64,000 nt of DNA from Christiangramia aestuarii (GCF_009735585.1 NZ_VJVW01000002.1:456513-520512), one strand, 5' to 3'. Shown: positions 37,667 through 46,418, counted from the stretch's first letter. Numbers and translations: made by a program. Notes: generated from the letters alone by a model not told the origin.

Positions 37667-38590
37667 CTATTCTTTCAGAAAACTAATATTTCTTTTCAAA
37701 CCCTCGTACTTCGTCCTTTTCACGGCCGATTTCCTGAATATCTCGTTGAAGGTTTCCCGGGTGATCTCTTCCCAATCCTTTTTATCATTTTCCAGCAGGT
37801 TTGGAAGCGGATTGAAAAGAGGTTCGTTATGAGGTTTTGAAAAGCGGTTCCAGGGACATACATCCTGACAAACATCACATCCAAACATCCAGTCATCAAA
37901 TTTATCTTTATATGAAGAAGGTAATTCATCCTTTAACTCGATCGTAAAATAGGAAATACATTTACTGCCATCAACCTTATATGGTTCTACGATGGCATTA
38001 GTAGGACAGGCATCAATACAGGCAGTACAACTTCCACAGTGATCTGTTACCGGGGTATCATATTCCAGGTCCAGATCAACGATAAGTTCAGCTATAAAAT
38101 AAAAGGAGCCGGTTTGTTTTGATAACAAATTGGAATGCTTTCCTATCCAACCCAATCCGCTTTTAGCTGCCCAAGCTTTATCCAGAACAGGAGCTGAATC
38201 TACGAAAGCCCGCCCATGGAAATCTCCAATTTCATCCTGAAGGGTCGAAAGCATCTCCTTCAATTTATCTTTTATCACAAAGTGATAATCACGCCCATAA
38301 GCATATTTACTGATCTTATAAGAATCTTCATTCTGAAATTCATGGGGATAATAATTAAAAAGAAGGGAGATCACACTTTTGGAGCCGGGCACCAGCCTGG
38401 TTGGATCGAGTCGTTTATCGAAATAGTTTTCCATATAACGCATCTCCCCATGCATATTATTAGTCAGCCAGTTTTCCAGCCTGGGAGCTTCCTGCTCTAG
38501 AAACTCCGCTTTCGAGATTCCGCAGGAAAGAAAACCAAGGCGCTTGGCTTCAGCTTTAATTAAATCTGTATACTGCCGTGTTTTTTCCAC
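37667..38590 (-). CDS. queG: Epoxyqueuosine reductase QueG
   Basis: A 307-residue cytoplasmic enzyme that reduces epoxyqueuosine to queuosine in tRNA using cobalamin and two [4Fe-4S] clusters. The clusters are bound by [12 protein letters not shown] (Cys185, 188, 191, 195) and [11 protein letters not shown] (Cys238, 241, 245) with Cys211. The catalytic Asp is probably Asp131 in [13 protein letters not shown]. The C-terminal HEAT domain of longer QueG proteins is absent. The start codon is GTG at 38590; the next in-frame ATG would remove a conserved region. Confidence 0.95.
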   Translation of the reverse strand: MEKTRQYTDLIKAEAKRLGFLSCGISKAEFLEQEAPRLENWLTNNMHGEMRYMENYFDKRLDPTRLVPGSKSVISLLFNYYPHEFQNEDSYKISKYAYGRDYHFVIKDKLKEMLSTLQDEIGDFHGRAFVDSAPVLDKAWAAKSGLGWIGKHSNLLSKQTGSFYFIAELIVDLDLEYDTPVTDHCGSCTACIDACPTNAIVEPYKVDGSKCISYFTIELKDELPSSYKDKFDDWMFGCDVCQDVCPWNRFSKPHNEPLFNPLPNLLENDKKDWEEITRETFNEIFRKSAVKRTKYEGLKRNISFLKE

Positions 38591-38594
38591 GACT

Positions 38595-38602
38595 CAAATC
38601 TA
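38595..38602 (-). promoter_or_regulatory. Candidate -7 box directly before queG
   Basis: TAGATTTG on the minus strand matches TAnnTTTG and ends 4 bases before the GTG start, leaving almost no leader. No good -33 box is seen. Confidence 0.5.
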
Positions 38603-38620
38603 AGATTTTTTAAATGGAAT

Positions 38621-39109
38621 CTATTCTTGATTAATCGGAGCCAAATGCTCATGCACAATTTTCCACCCTTGGTCTGTTTTTACAAATAATAGTGTTCCCT
38701 GCATTTGCATATTATAATCTTCCTTATCTCTCGAAAATTTAAAATCGGAATGGAAAGTCACATTCGCCACATCACCCCCAAAAACATTAATTTGAAGGTC
38801 ATCCCAATTCCATTTCTCAACTTCGGTGATGGTACCGAGAAAATTTCTTTCAAAATCTTCATTTTCCTTTGACCCCTGTCTCATTCCTCCCACTTCAAAT
38901 TCTGTGAATTTAGGTCCGTATGCGTGCATTGCTATGAGGTTATCTGTTTCATTGTTCCGAATGTAGTTCTCAATATCGTCTAAGGCCTGCTTCACTTCCT
39001 TTTTAGCTTCAGGATATTCCTTAAAGGCTTCTGATTGATTGTTGTTTTGCCCCAGACCGATACCTACCTGGAAAAAACAAAACATGATAACTCCTACTAT
39101 CGTTTTCAT
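38621..39109 (-). CDS. Exported NTF2-like (SnoaL/DUF4440-type) protein
   Basis: A 162-residue protein with a signal peptide (MKTIVGVIMFCFFQVGIGLGQ). The mature part is one NTF2-like domain: DDIENYIRNNETDNLIAMHAYGPKF, a middle strand pair, VANVTFHSDFKF and the closing QGTLLFVKTDQGWKIVHEHL. NTF2-like folds bind small ligands or act as simple enzymes; no catalytic residues stand out. It is the first gene of the block between queG and ruvB. No promoter box was found in 39110-39334. Confidence 0.8.
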   Translation of the reverse strand: MKTIVGVIMFCFFQVGIGLGQNNNQSEAFKEYPEAKKEVKQALDDIENYIRNNETDNLIAMHAYGPKFTEFEVGGMRQGSKENEDFERNFLGTITEVEKWNWDDLQINVFGGDVANVTFHSDFKFSRDKEDYNMQMQGTLLFVKTDQGWKIVHEHLAPINQE

Positions 39110-39334
39110 AATGTATGATTTAATGGTTATACATTATAATAGCGATTATTGCTCATTTTTATAATAGAGGAAATCCCTTGAATTTATTTAGGTAATGCTA
39201 TAACCACTTTAATTTCACATAACAAGCTCTAGTTATGGGAATCAAGATTTAGCATCAGTACTGAACCGGAAACCAAATTGGATGCAAGTCGTTTATTGAA
39301 TTAGTTTTTGTCTAAAGGGGAAATTAATTCAGAC

Positions 39335-40684
39335 TTACTGGTCTATACATCCAAGATCTTCCATTGATTGAGGATCGGCATTCGGAAAACAATTTCCGCT
39401 AGGTAAGCTTTCCGGAACAAACCTGGATAAACGATCATCATAAAGCGAATTTTCAATAAAATAGGTAAGCTTATCTATTTCAGAATCGGTTAGATCAAGA
39501 GGCTCAAATAAAGGTGAAAGATTATCGACAGGAACCGCAGCATTCTCTGGAACTGCTTTATTCTTATATTCTATAATTTCACGCAAAGTTCTGAAGCTTC
39601 CTCCATGACCATAAAACTGCACATCTTTTAAATTATATAATTGCGGAGTCTTAAATTTAAAATCGTCTTCCGGATCAAGAGTAAATCCTCCTCTACCCTT
39701 TTTGGTAATTTCATCTATTGGCTTATGAACATTCGCCCCCTGGAGATCTTTCATCCCCAGCGCATGAAATCCCATTCCATTCATCCCTGGTCCTGAATGG
39801 CAGGTATAGCATTTACCTTTAGTATAGAAAAGCAGGGCTCCTTCTTTTTCTACCGTACTCATGGCGTTCTTATTCCCTTTCAGCCATTTTTGAAAAGGAG
39901 CTTCATTGGGCAATAAAGTTCTTTCGTAAGCAGCAATAGCCAAACCCGCGGTAATCTTAGTATATCTTTTATCCTGAGGAATCTCAGGAAAAGCTTTATC
40001 AAACAGCTTCTTGTAGGTCTTATTAAATACCAGATCTGATTCTATCACCTGTCGGTGCACAGTTAATGCCGCTATAGCCTGGGTTTCCACACCTGAGAAA
40101 CCGAGATGATTATTCTCTTTAGGAGTGCCTGATGTCCATGATCCTTCTGTTCCCTGATTTATACCCAAAGCACCAAACTGACCATTCCAAAGCATTACTT
40201 CCTGAAAAGCCACATTTAAGGCACTAGGTGTTTTAATAGGTTGCACATCCAGCAATTCCTCAGGATAATCACTACTGGCATGCCTAGACTCGCCTTTTAT
40301 TCCAAATCCTACCCCGCCTTCTCCTATACCCTGAATAATTCCGCTTTGAAAACCAGCTTTGAAATGGTGACAACTTGCACAGGAATAGGTTTCTTTTCCA
40401 ATTTCCATTTCCGGAGCAAGTCCGAAACCTGTTTCATGAAATAGCAACTGACCTAATAAGACTTTATCCTTGGTTAAAGGATTTCCTGGATCTGCCGGTA
40501 TATTTTCAAGATCTGAAGAAGAAGGAAGAAGCAGTTGTTTCCTGGCTCCATGTAGTTCCTTAATCCTAAGCTCCAGAATTTCATCAGGAAGATCTGTATA
40601 ATAAGACTCTTCCCCCAGGGAGCAGCTGAATAAAATTAGTAATATGACTAAACCCAAACTGTATTTTAAGGATCTTGGTTTCAT
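39335..40684 (-). CDS. Di-heme cytochrome c peroxidase family lipoprotein
   Basis: A 449-residue protein. The signal peptide ends in a lipobox (LFSCS, Cys21), so it is probably a lipoprotein facing the periplasm or outer membrane. Two heme c motifs are present: CASCH (Cys102-His106) and CYTCH (Cys292-His296), as in bacterial cytochrome c peroxidases and MauG-like proteins. Other family marks are LFHETGFGLAPEM near the first heme, KTPSALNVAF, and HGGSFRTLREIIEYKN. Typical members reduce hydrogen peroxide with electrons from cytochrome c; this branch is divergent and may act on another substrate. Confidence 0.88.
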   Translation of the reverse strand: MKPRSLKYSLGLVILLILFSCSLGEESYYTDLPDEILELRIKELHGARKQLLLPSSSDLENIPADPGNPLTKDKVLLGQLLFHETGFGLAPEMEIGKETYSCASCHHFKAGFQSGIIQGIGEGGVGFGIKGESRHASSDYPEELLDVQPIKTPSALNVAFQEVMLWNGQFGALGINQGTEGSWTSGTPKENNHLGFSGVETQAIAALTVHRQVIESDLVFNKTYKKLFDKAFPEIPQDKRYTKITAGLAIAAYERTLLPNEAPFQKWLKGNKNAMSTVEKEGALLFYTKGKCYTCHSGPGMNGMGFHALGMKDLQGANVHKPIDEITKKGRGGFTLDPEDDFKFKTPQLYNLKDVQFYGHGGSFRTLREIIEYKNKAVPENAAVPVDNLSPLFEPLDLTDSEIDKLTYFIENSLYDDRLSRFVPESLPSGNCFPNADPQSMEDLGCIDQ

Positions 40685-40738
40685 GATTTAAAAATGGAAT
40701 GGTTGAAGTGAAGGAAATCATCTTATTATATGATTAGT

Positions 40739-40774
40739 AATCCCCGAATTCTCCCTTCAAAAATTCGGGGATCA
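40739..40774. repeat. Hairpin repeat, copy 1
   Basis: An 11-bp perfect stem (40740-40750 with 40762-40772) with an 11-base loop. Sequence and shape closely match the element at 40907-40942, and one stem pair differs by a compensatory change. Confidence 0.7.
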
Positions 40775-40906
40775 CTTTCATCTACCTTTAGAAACTGGAG
40801 GATGAATAAAGCTCATTAAGATTTGAAAAAAGCGACTCTGCTTACTTCAGTTATCTTAAGTGCGTATTAAAATGGTTAAGCTGAATTTGAGCGGTGTGTT
40901 TATTAG

Positions 40907-40942
40907 AATCCCTGAACTCCCCTTCAGTAATCCAGGGATTTA
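40907..40942. repeat. Hairpin repeat, copy 2
   Basis: An 8-bp stem (40907-40914 with 40933-40940) just after the stop codon of the orphan lipoprotein gene. The loop CTCCCCTTCAG resembles that of copy 1. No good U-run follows on either strand, so an ordinary terminator is doubtful. Confidence 0.65.
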
Positions 40943-40946
40943 ATAA

Positions 40947-41648
40947 TTACATCTCTACTGGAGCAAATATTGCCGCTTCAATTTCGCCACATTCTCCAAT
41001 TTCATCTGGAATCTCGCTAAATGGAGGAAATGCGAATGGAGCATCACAACCTCCTACATACGTGCTTATCTGCTCGCTAACCTCTCCAGGAATGGCGGGG
41101 CCATGGCTTCTTACTACAAGATGCACTTCGGCACCAAAAGAATTCCCTTCCTGCAATCCTCCGGCTGGGGGTAAACCCAGAAGCTCATTCACAGATCCGG
41201 AATCGTCTCCTTCATTAATATGGCCACCAAAGTAACCTTTGCCGCTTTTACCTACTACATGTCCTCCCGCAGCCATTATGGAAACCTCCACGTCTGGATT
41301 CGCAACATCTGGATCGAGACAGGCTCCCGGGGTAGCACAATTCTCAGGTTTATTCCAGATCACCCACCACATGGTATAAGCATAACCAGGGGTCAGTCCG
41401 TCTGACTTATAGCTAAAGGATAATCCATTTTGATTTCTCAGTAAAGTTGCTTCACCAACCACTTCTCCAAGGATTGGATTAAAAACATCTGAGGTAGTTT
41501 TCACTGTATTGGATTTTCCCTTACCAATAATCAATTCTTCTGAATGAATATTAATTCCTTCTATATCTGAATCCACATAAGATGAATCCTTTTCACAGGA
41601 AGTAAATATAAATGCCAGTATTGCCAATAGTTTGATTAGATTTTTCAT
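40947..41648 (-). CDS. Uncharacterised exported lipoprotein
   Basis: A 233-residue protein with a lipoprotein signal (FIFTSCEK, Cys18). The core contains TPGYAYTMWWVIWNKPENC, then CATPGACLDPDV, HVVGKSGKGYFGGHINEGD, AEVHLVVRSHGPAIPGE and a C-terminal VGGCDAP. I recognise this as a type of hypothetical exported protein seen in several bacterial phyla, with a WWVxxNxPE-C pattern, paired cysteines and conserved histidines, but I know of no assigned function. It lies between the di-heme peroxidase and the DUF4242/AraC regulator, all on one strand, which may hint at a shared stress or metal response. Confidence 0.75.
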   Translation of the reverse strand: MKNLIKLLAILAFIFTSCEKDSSYVDSDIEGINIHSEELIIGKGKSNTVKTTSDVFNPILGEVVGEATLLRNQNGLSFSYKSDGLTPGYAYTMWWVIWNKPENCATPGACLDPDVANPDVEVSIMAAGGHVVGKSGKGYFGGHINEGDDSGSVNELLGLPPAGGLQEGNSFGAEVHLVVRSHGPAIPGEVSEQISTYVGGCDAPFAFPPFSEIPDEIGECGEIEAAIFAPVEM

Positions 41649-42014
41649 CGTTCTTCATTTTTAATTAATAATTCAGTTATTAACACCTACTTCATGAAGG
41701 AATAGCAAAACATAAATTTCGATGGTATGCGATCTAAGGCGCAAAGATTTTCCTGCTGAAACATTTTTTAATTGCTTCAGCTTAAATGGTCTGTTAAATA
41801 CAGGATAAATTAGATTTCTATTATTGACGTATCCTACGCCAGAATGAAGGGAAGTAAGAAATCCAGAGTTTGTAATTACATAGTGAAGTTAACTCAAGAG
41901 CTGAATATTCTGTATAACAAAAAGTTCAAAGATTTGCACAAAATGACCATGCAAAGCCCCGGTAAGGTTTCACGGTTAAAATTAAAGAAAAACAGAAATT
42001 TTATTTTTCTGGTT
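41649..42014. other. Intergenic stretch without a convincing gene
   Basis: 366 bp between the orphan lipoprotein and the regulator gene. It is A+T-rich. I see no strong promoter box, terminator or RNA structure. A short plus-strand frame runs into the 3' end of the regulator gene but looks spurious. Confidence 0.6.
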
Positions 42015-43121
42015 TTAAACCGTAGCTTCCATAAATACCTGTGGCCTTAATCCGAATTTTTTCTGAAAACATTTAGTGAAGTAAGACGGGCTGTTATAGC
42101 CACACTCGAAAGCGGTCTGCGCAACATTCAGATCTTTTTCCTTTAGCATTTGCTTCGCCTTATTGAGTCGGAAATCTCTGAGCAACCTGTTTGCTGAAGT
42201 TCCGGTTGCTTCCACACATCTTCTATAGAACTGGGATTTACTCATAGACATCGCCTTATAACAATCTTCAATTTCAAAATCTGAATTTTGCCAGTTGGAG
42301 TGTAGAATTTTTAATAGATCTGTGAGAAACTCCTCATCGTTTTTGGATAGGCTTTTTACCTGTTCATTTACCAAAAGAGATTTTTCATTGGCGCATTCAA
42401 GTAAATTTTTTACCGAATTCGAGATGTAAATTTTATTTCCATCTGAAATCTTGCATAAAAATCTTGAGAGTTTTAGAGTTGATCCGAAAAGCTCTTCTCC
42501 CTTTTCCACAGGATTCCCAGCATGAATCCCCGTTCTCAAGCCTAAACTATCAATATCAGACTTTAGAAAATTTTGTATATCTATTGCACATAAAAGAGCC
42601 TGGATAGCAGAAGTAAATGTAGCAACGATCTCATCACCTTCATCTTCAGAATCTACTCCCTGGTTCCTATTAATTAGATTCCGGATAATTCCTTCAGCTT
42701 TTGTAATTAGATCATTGGCTTTCTTTACACCAAGTTCGTGAATCAAATTAATTCTATCCTTAAACTGAACTATCAGAATCACTCTGAACGCCGGGTCATT
42801 TATTACCTTAATTTTCTGATCTATGATATAATCGACCACTTCAGGATCATGTATCCTCCCCAAGAAGGCTTTTATAACTCTACGGTCCACCTCTATGATC
42901 TCATCTGGCATTTGTTCGTGGGCTTTTTTATGAAGTTCATATACCGCGTTCTTGTCAGGTGCTTCGATCAAGCAATACGCATTCCCCCTTGGCTCGTCCA
43001 CCCAGTAGGTAAGACACTTACAGTTAAATTTATCCTGATGTTTTAGGTCGAGCTGATGAGCCATAGCCACATCTTCTGCAGTAAGACCCTGACCAATGTG
43101 AAGATCCATATATACCGGCAT
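42015..43121 (-). CDS. DUF4242 / degenerate class III cyclase-like / AraC-type regulator
   Basis: A 368-residue cytoplasmic protein with three parts. Residues 1-92 match DUF4242 (MDLHIGQGLTAEDVAMAH, YWVDEPRGNAYCLIEAP), a family with nickel-binding members. Residues about 113-245 resemble a class III nucleotide cyclase: FKD (Asp122), GDEIVATF (Asp163), GLRTGIHAG (194-202) and LFGSTLKLSRF. The usual catalytic Asn position appears to be Lys217, so activity is doubtful. Residues about 285-368 are an AraC helix-turn-helix pair (MSKSQFYRRCVEATG, AFECGYNSPSYFTKCFQKKF). It is likely a transcription regulator with a metal- or ligand-sensing front end. Its targets are unknown; the P450 and the peroxidase are neighbours. 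Confidence 0.85.
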   Translation of the reverse strand: MPVYMDLHIGQGLTAEDVAMAHQLDLKHQDKFNCKCLTYWVDEPRGNAYCLIEAPDKNAVYELHKKAHEQMPDEIIEVDRRVIKAFLGRIHDPEVVDYIIDQKIKVINDPAFRVILIVQFKDRINLIHELGVKKANDLITKAEGIIRNLINRNQGVDSEDEGDEIVATFTSAIQALLCAIDIQNFLKSDIDSLGLRTGIHAGNPVEKGEELFGSTLKLSRFLCKISDGNKIYISNSVKNLLECANEKSLLVNEQVKSLSKNDEEFLTDLLKILHSNWQNSDFEIEDCYKAMSMSKSQFYRRCVEATGTSANRLLRDFRLNKAKQMLKEKDLNVAQTAFECGYNSPSYFTKCFQKKFGLRPQVFMEATV

Positions 43122-43280
43122 AACTTTAATTTTAGTTTAAAAAAGAAAGCACCAGTAGTTTAAACAGGTAGGGCGGAAATTTTATAAAAATAAGTATTAA
43201 AGTTTACTTACGGCAATGGGTTCTACCCCTTATTTTATACAAGAAATATAAAGATGATTATTGAGGTAAGACCAATTCTG

Positions 43281-44612
43281 CTAACGCTTTTCAAATTTCA
43301 GAAAGGCATCCTTAGGTTTTAAGGTGATAAGCGGCTTAATTTCGATCTTATCTGAAACAGGTTGAATTTTGAAACCTGCGACAAGTTCAGAAGCCGCGAT
43401 GATCATTTCGAACATGGCAAAATTATTTCCTATACATTTTCTAGGACCTGCCCCAAAAGGAAAATATTGTGATGAGAACTTCCTTCCACCATCTGCAAAA
43501 CGTTCCGGAAGAAAATCATCCGGGTTTTCCCATAGATCGGGATGCCTGTGGATCTCATGTACAGAAAATAACAAGTTTTCCCGTGGCTCCAGTTTCATAC
43601 CATTAAAATCATCTTTTTCCACATTCACCCTGTCTATAAAGTAAGCAGGAGGATATAGCCTCATCCCCTCTTCGATCACCTGCTGAGTCACCTTAGCTTT
43701 GGAAACAAAATTCATAAGGTCATCTGATTCTGCGTACAAAGCCTTTCTTTCTTCAAGTATCTTTTCCTGCCATTCAGGATGTAAGGCCAGCAACTGAGCA
43801 ATAAAGGTAAGTGCATTCGAGGTAGTCTCATGCCCGGCGGTGAAGAGGATCAGGATCTCATCTATCAGCTGCTCTTCATCCATAAAACTACCATCGTCAT
43901 ATTTGGCTTCCAGCAGCATATCCAGTAGATCATCATATTTCTCACCGGCAGCTCGGCGTTCTTTCACGATAGCTTTTAAGATCTGTCGCGCCTCCCGGGT
44001 AAGCTTAAGGTAACTCCCTATTTTTCCGCTTGCTTTAAACCACCAGCCTAAATAAGGTTGACGTAGTTCTTTAACCAGCATCTTTTGAGTTTCTTCGGTA
44101 ATAAATTGCAGCCTGTTGATCTCCTCCTGATTCGCTGCGCTGCTAAAGAGTGATTTTACCACTGTTTGAAAAGCCAGGTCATTAAAGATCGGGAAGATAT
44201 CTATTTTCTCTTCGGTAGTAATTCTTTGGTATTCTGAAAGTATAGCCTGTTTTATCGCTCCCATTAGATTGGCAAGCTGCTTTTTATGAAAAGCGGGCTG
44301 AATGAGCTTTCGTTGCTTTTTCCAGTGTTCCCCTTCTGAGGTCAGCAGACCTTCTCCAACATATTTCACAAGGTCCTTGGTCTGAATTTCAGACTTCACA
44401 TAGTTTCTCTGGTTCTTCTGAAGAACATACTCCAATAAACCAGCGTCCCTGGAGAAAATAACCGATTTATTTAAACCTATATTCAGGCGGAAGGTATCCC
44501 CTTTCTGTTCAAAATTATTATGATGAAAAGGCAGCGGATTTTTAAGGATATTCATGGAATGCCTCAGAAAACGGAGTAAAGAAACTTCAGGTATATTCTT
44601 ATTCTTACTCAT
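43281..44612 (-). CDS. Cytochrome P450
   Basis: A 443-residue soluble P450. The I-helix oxygen-binding motif is AGHETT (259-264), the K-helix ExxR is Glu315-Arg318, and the heme-binding loop FPFGAGPRKCIG carries the axial Cys393. The sequence around HWKKQRKLIQPAF (C-helix) is also typical of the CYP102/CYP4-like side of bacterial P450s. It has no fused reductase, so it needs separate ferredoxin and reductase partners, which are not in the window. The substrate cannot be told; fatty acid or terpenoid oxidation is common for this group. Confidence 0.95.
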   Translation of the reverse strand: MSKNKNIPEVSLLRFLRHSMNILKNPLPFHHNNFEQKGDTFRLNIGLNKSVIFSRDAGLLEYVLQKNQRNYVKSEIQTKDLVKYVGEGLLTSEGEHWKKQRKLIQPAFHKKQLANLMGAIKQAILSEYQRITTEEKIDIFPIFNDLAFQTVVKSLFSSAANQEEINRLQFITEETQKMLVKELRQPYLGWWFKASGKIGSYLKLTREARQILKAIVKERRAAGEKYDDLLDMLLEAKYDDGSFMDEEQLIDEILILFTAGHETTSNALTFIAQLLALHPEWQEKILEERKALYAESDDLMNFVSKAKVTQQVIEEGMRLYPPAYFIDRVNVEKDDFNGMKLEPRENLLFSVHEIHRHPDLWENPDDFLPERFADGGRKFSSQYFPFGAGPRKCIGNNFAMFEMIIAASELVAGFKIQPVSDKIEIKPLITLKPKDAFLKFEKR

Positions 44613-44729
44613 GTTGCTTTTTCTTTTTTTCTGTTTTCCTGGGCTTATACCGGCGGTTATATTTTAATATTTAATCAGAAATTAAAATCAGGATTTTCAA
44701 TAAATATCTGAAATCTTAGAATTTACCAT

Positions 44730-44756
44730 TGTCACACTAAGCGCAGTCGAAGTGTC
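44730..44756 (-). repeat. Short dispersed repeat, copy A (3' side of the GIY-YIG gene)
   Basis: On the minus strand it contains CTTCGACTGCGCTTAGTG followed by TGACA. It overlaps the first base of the GIY-YIG stop codon and is inverted relative to copies B and C. Confidence 0.8.
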
Positions 44757-45073
44757 TATTTATCCGGCTTGTATTTAAAATGGGTAGCATTTCTGCATTC
44801 TGATAAAATTTTCAACCTATCAAAATCATCATTGATCAATGCTTCTTTCTTGGATCTGGACCATCCTTTTAACTTCTTTTCAAAATATATAGCCTGCAAT
44901 ACATTGTTGAATTCCTGACTAAATTTTAATTCAACGGGTCTTCGCCGGAATGTATAACATTCTTTATTAAATCCTCTGAGATGCTCGCGCACTCTTCTTT
45001 CCAAATCATTGGTTATTCCCACGTAGTAGGAATTGTCTGAGCATTTAAGAATATATACAAAATAAAAAAACAT
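44756..45073 (-). CDS. GIY-YIG domain endonuclease-like protein
   Basis: A 105-residue single-domain protein of the small GIY-YIG (YhbQ/UvrC N-terminal-like) type. VYILKCSDNSYYVGITND holds the two tyrosine motifs, the catalytic Arg is in LERRVREH, and the metal-binding Glu is in AIYFEKKLKGWSRSKKEAL. Small members of this family are nucleases of unclear role. The gene is bracketed by inverted copies of a short repeat: copy A directly at the stop codon, copies B and C behind the start. That suggests the nuclease and the repeat belong together as a small mobile or repeat-maintaining unit. It is not UvrC, which has further domains. Confidence 0.9.
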   Translation of the reverse strand: MFFYFVYILKCSDNSYYVGITNDLERRVREHLRGFNKECYTFRRRPVELKFSQEFNNVLQAIYFEKKLKGWSRSKKEALINDDFDRLKILSECRNATHFKYKPDK

Positions 45074-45089
45074 AGTCCGCTTTTATGGG

Positions 45090-45112
45090 CTTCGACTGCG
45101 CTCAGCCGGACA
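45090..45112 (+). repeat. Short dispersed repeat, copy B
   Basis: CTTCGACTGCGCTCAG followed by CCGGACA, 16 bp upstream of the GIY-YIG start. Confidence 0.8.
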
Positions 45113-45166
45113 TCCCTTTCAAATCAAACTCAAAATTGTGCCTGGAATATCTTTGCCGATTTAAAG

Positions 45167-45189
45167 CTTCGACTGCGCTCAGCCTGACA
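45167..45189 (+). repeat. Short dispersed repeat, copy C
   Basis: CTTCGACTGCGCTCAG followed by CCTGACA, a direct copy of B 77 bp further on, one base different over 23 positions. Confidence 0.8.
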
Positions 45190-45314
45190 TTTTTTTAGCG
45201 ATGAATTTTAAGAATAGTCCCTATCAAAATTTCCGATGATAATATCATTGAGATCCTGAGACATGGCCAAACCAAAATTTAGAATACTAATCGGAATCTC
45301 TCCAAAAACAAAAC

Positions 45315-46337
45315 TTAAAACAATCCGCCCTGAGTGCTGCCTTTGATCCTTCCCAGGTGCTTATAGGCATGTTCGGTCACTTCTCTACCTCGCGGAGTTC
45401 TGTAAATGAATCCCTGTTGGATAAGGAATGGCTCGTAAACTTCTTCAATGGTTTCAGCACTTTCGCTCACTGCCGTGGCCAGGGTAGTAATCCCAACAGG
45501 ACCACCTTTAAATTTATCGATAATGGTTTCCAGGATCTTGTTATCCATTTCATCAAGCCCATGGGCATCCACATTCAAGGCTTTCAATCCGAATTTAGCG
45601 ATCTCTATATCTATCTTTCCGTTTCCTTTAATCTGGGCAAAATCACGCACTCTCCTAAGAAGCGCATTGGCGATCCTTGGTGTCCCACGGCTACGACCGG
45701 CAATTTCGATGGCCGCCTCCTGGGTGATAGGAACTTTAAGTATCTCAGAACTCCTTTCCACAATGCCTGAAAGCAATTCGGTCGAGTAATACTGTAGTCT
45801 GCTGGAAATACCAAAACGCGCTCTCATAGGCGCTGTAAGTAAGCCTGAGCGTGTGGTAGCCCCAATAAGCGTAAAAGGGTTCAAATTGATCTGCACGGTC
45901 CTGGCATTTGGTCCAGTTTCGATCATGATATCTATACGATAATCTTCCATGGCAGAATACAAGTACTCTTCCACTATAGGGCTCAGCCTGTGTATCTCGT
46001 CTATAAAAAGTATATCACGTTCATCCAGATTGGTCAGAAGACCGGCCAGGTCACCGGGTTTATCCAGAACCGGTCCAGAAGTAACCTTTATACCGACATT
46101 AAGTTCGTTGGCCAGTATATGAGCAAGGGTGGTTTTTCCCAAACCCGGTGGGCCATGAAACAAGGCGTGGTCTAAAGCGTCACCCCTTAAGTTCGCCGCC
46201 TGAACGAAGACCTGAAGATTCTCAAGCACCTGTTCCTGACCGGCAAAATCGTCAAAACTAAGCGGCCTTAAAGCTCTTTCTATATCAAATTCTTCGGGAG
46301 AAAAATTATCTCCACTAGCATCGAGGTTTTCGTTCAT
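45315..46337 (-). CDS. ruvB: Holliday junction branch migration ATPase RuvB
   Basis: A 340-residue cytoplasmic AAA+ motor. Walker A is GPPGLGKTT, Walker B is [10 protein letters not shown], sensor 1 is [19 protein letters not shown], and the C-terminal winged helix ends [16 protein letters not shown]. With RuvA it moves Holliday junctions during recombination. It lies downstream of coxA across a hairpin, and 241 bp of repeat-containing sequence separates it from the GIY-YIG gene. Confidence 0.97.
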   Translation of the reverse strand: MNENLDASGDNFSPEEFDIERALRPLSFDDFAGQEQVLENLQVFVQAANLRGDALDHALFHGPPGLGKTTLAHILANELNVGIKVTSGPVLDKPGDLAGLLTNLDERDILFIDEIHRLSPIVEEYLYSAMEDYRIDIMIETGPNARTVQINLNPFTLIGATTRSGLLTAPMRARFGISSRLQYYSTELLSGIVERSSEILKVPITQEAAIEIAGRSRGTPRIANALLRRVRDFAQIKGNGKIDIEIAKFGLKALNVDAHGLDEMDNKILETIIDKFKGGPVGITTLATAVSESAETIEEVYEPFLIQQGFIYRTPRGREVTEHAYKHLGRIKGSTQGGLF

Positions 46338-46418
46338 TTTGAATTTTGATTATCCGGTTGAATATAAGAAAAATCAGGGCAAATACCCGGAAGATATTTC
46401 AGCAGTAAAGATAATTAA

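Noticed and set aside
41844-42050. Short plus-strand frame of 68 codons, Lys-rich
   Set aside because: It overlaps the 3' end of the regulator gene, has no promoter box and shows no recognisable motif or signal.
44756-45073. GIY-YIG protein as UvrC
   Set aside because: At 105 residues it has only the nuclease domain and lacks the UvrB-binding and C-terminal nuclease parts.
45090-45189. Two direct repeats 77 bp apart as a mini CRISPR array
   Set aside because: Only two copies, a spacing that is not repeated, a third copy inverted beyond the nuclease gene, and no cas genes.
38632-45295. Shared 8-mer TAATCGGA at both ends of the accessory block as att sites
   Set aside because: Eight bases in a 6.7-kb interval can match by chance, and no integrase is present.
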